Position numbers and translations under genes: made by a program. The notes under the pieces were generated by a model, which did not search any database, was not told where the DNA came from, and saw only the letters and a list, made by a program, of their open reading frames with translations. DNA of 6,854 bases. Source: an uncultured Actinomycetes bacterium (GTDB lineage: Bacteria; Actinomycetota; Thermoleophilia; Miltoncostaeales; Miltoncostaeaceae). Below, piece by piece: positions 6,464 through 6,854 of the stretch (its first letter is position 1; every line of letters begins with the position of its first letter). The stretch is taken from positions 1 to 6,854 of the forward strand of contig CALMEC010000333.1 of assembly GCA_937862675.1 (NCBI GenBank). The letters run 5' to 3'.

Positions 6464-6495
6464 GCGTGTTAAGTGTCTGACACCAGCGCTGTCAG
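6463..6495 (-). repeat. Right arm of the 33-bp inverted repeat
   Basis: This is the exact reverse complement of 6316-6348. It begins CGCGTGTTAAGTGTC and ends GCGCTGTCAG. Its outer tip lies 48 bases from the stop of the truncated carbonic anhydrase frame. Confidence 0.95.
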
Positions 6496-6543
6496 GCAGG
6501 CGCATTCCGGCTCGCAGGGGCAACAATGATGCGGGACCGCCCC

Positions 6544-6854
6544 TCACGTCGTTGCCGCCCGGATCGCGTCCCAGCCCTGCGCGCCCATGGTGTCCATCGA
6601 GAAGAGCGACGCGCGCTCCCGCCCGGCTCGGCGGAGGTGTTCCGCGGTCGCCGGTTCGAGCGCGGCGCGGATGCCGCCGCAGCGGCCGTGGCCCATGACG
6701 ACGATGTGCTGGACCTTCAGGCTCTGCACGGCGAATTCCAGCGCCGCCGAGGTCGAGTGGAACTCGCCGTCCGGCTCGTAGGGCGGCACGAGATTGGCGA
6801 CGTTGCGCACGACGAAGAGATCGCCCGGCCCCGCATCGAAGATCGTCTCCGGCG
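6544..6854 (-). pseudogene. Beta-carbonic anhydrase, C-terminally truncated remnant (5' end outside window)
   Basis: On the - strand the frame is open from the window edge and gives 102 residues before a TGA. It shows the beta-class signature: GDLFVVRNVANLVPP (visible 10-24), STSAALEFAVQSLKV (33-47) and HIVVMGHGRCGGIRAAL (49-65). His55 and Cys58 are two of the zinc ligands; the first Cys-Asp pair would lie off-window. Intact enzymes hydrate CO2 to bicarbonate and continue for roughly 100 or more residues beyond this Cys. Here only 44 follow, they do not resemble the usual C-terminal half, and I could not find it in the other two frames. The gene is therefore probably truncated or rearranged and likely inactive, although a genuine short variant cannot be excluded. 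The repeat element begins 48 bp past its stop. It has no evident link to polysaccharide synthesis. Confidence 0.7.

Larger units (their letters stand above)
6316..6495. repeat. 180-bp REPIN/MITE-like element with perfect 33-bp terminal inverted repeats
   Basis: The two ends are exact reverse complements over 33 bases with no mismatch, separated by 114 bp. Matching stops sharply at both inner and outer edges. Each arm begins at its outer tip with CTGACAGCGCTGGTGTCAG, a small hairpin (CTGACA/TGTCAG, 7-base loop), and contains the near-palindrome GTGTCAGACAC. The spacer has no credible gene. It fills most of the 259-bp gap (6285-6543) between the carbonic anhydrase remnant and the - strand glycosyltransferase operon, both read leftward. 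No target-site duplication is visible: the outer flanks read CGGGG and GCAGG. The layout (paired inverted palindromes, short, no transposase) fits a REPIN or MITE moved in trans; an invertible segment or a strong structural terminator are alternatives. Copy number in the genome would distinguish these. Confidence 0.75.

Noticed and set aside
6306..6505. Target-site duplication around the inverted-repeat element
   Set aside because: Flanking bases CGGGG and GCAGG do not match beyond chance, so no duplication is claimed.
6281..6547. Small - strand frame of 88 codons across the repeat element
   Set aside because: It consists mostly of translated repeat arms and low-complexity spacer, has no good ribosome site, and overlaps the start of the DUF1972 gene.
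5154..6698. Long open frame (514 codons) on the + strand
   Set aside because: It is antisense to both - strand glycosyltransferases, runs through the inverted repeat and into the carbonic anhydrase remnant, and has no ribosome site or family motif.
1..6854. tRNA, rRNA, CRISPR array, integrase or toxin-antitoxin genes
   Set aside because: Neither strand shows a regularly spaced direct-repeat array, a tRNA-like cloverleaf with conserved bases, or any recombinase or toxin motif.

Overview
The window reads as very GC-rich chromosomal DNA (strong G/C bias at third codon positions, frequent GTG starts), most like a high-GC actinobacterium. It holds part of a cell-surface polysaccharide or glycan gene cluster. 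The host call is an inference from base composition, the style of the glycosyltransferases and a TAGGCT-like promoter box; no rRNA or tRNA is present to confirm it.

Left part, + strand (2-4273): three glycosyltransferase genes follow one another. The first is the 3' end of a GT2 enzyme whose start lies outside the window. It overlaps by 4 bp (ATGA) with a complete GT4 enzyme. After a gap of about 70 bp comes an 822-residue protein with two GT2 catalytic domains joined to an unrecognised N-terminal region and a coiled-coil linker. The second GT2 domain of this protein is a clear paralogue of the partial GT2 at the left edge.

Middle, - strand (4310-6284): a two-gene operon converges on the first group. 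A DUF1972-type GT4 gene is transcribed first. It overlaps by 8 bp with a WbbL-like (rhamnosyltransferase-like) GT2 gene. The 36-bp convergent junction holds a CCGGCCGGCCGG palindrome. Together the five enzymes, with six GT domains, would add successive sugars to a lipid-linked or otherwise anchored glycan on the cytoplasmic face of the membrane. No flippase, polymerase, ligase or sugar-nucleotide synthesis gene is visible, so the product cannot be named.

Right part (6285-6854): the most unusual feature is a 180-bp element at 6316-6495, bounded by a perfect 33-bp inverted repeat around a 114-bp spacer that can itself form two internal hairpins. It lies directly upstream of the - strand glycosyltransferase operon. 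It resembles a REPIN/MITE-type non-autonomous repeat; an invertible regulatory segment is an alternative. Beyond it is the 3' part of a beta-carbonic anhydrase gene on the - strand. This gene keeps the zinc-binding His and Cys of the GHGRCGG motif but stops far earlier than full-length relatives, so it is probably a truncated gene or pseudogene. The element and the broken gene together suggest a rearranged boundary of the polysaccharide cluster.
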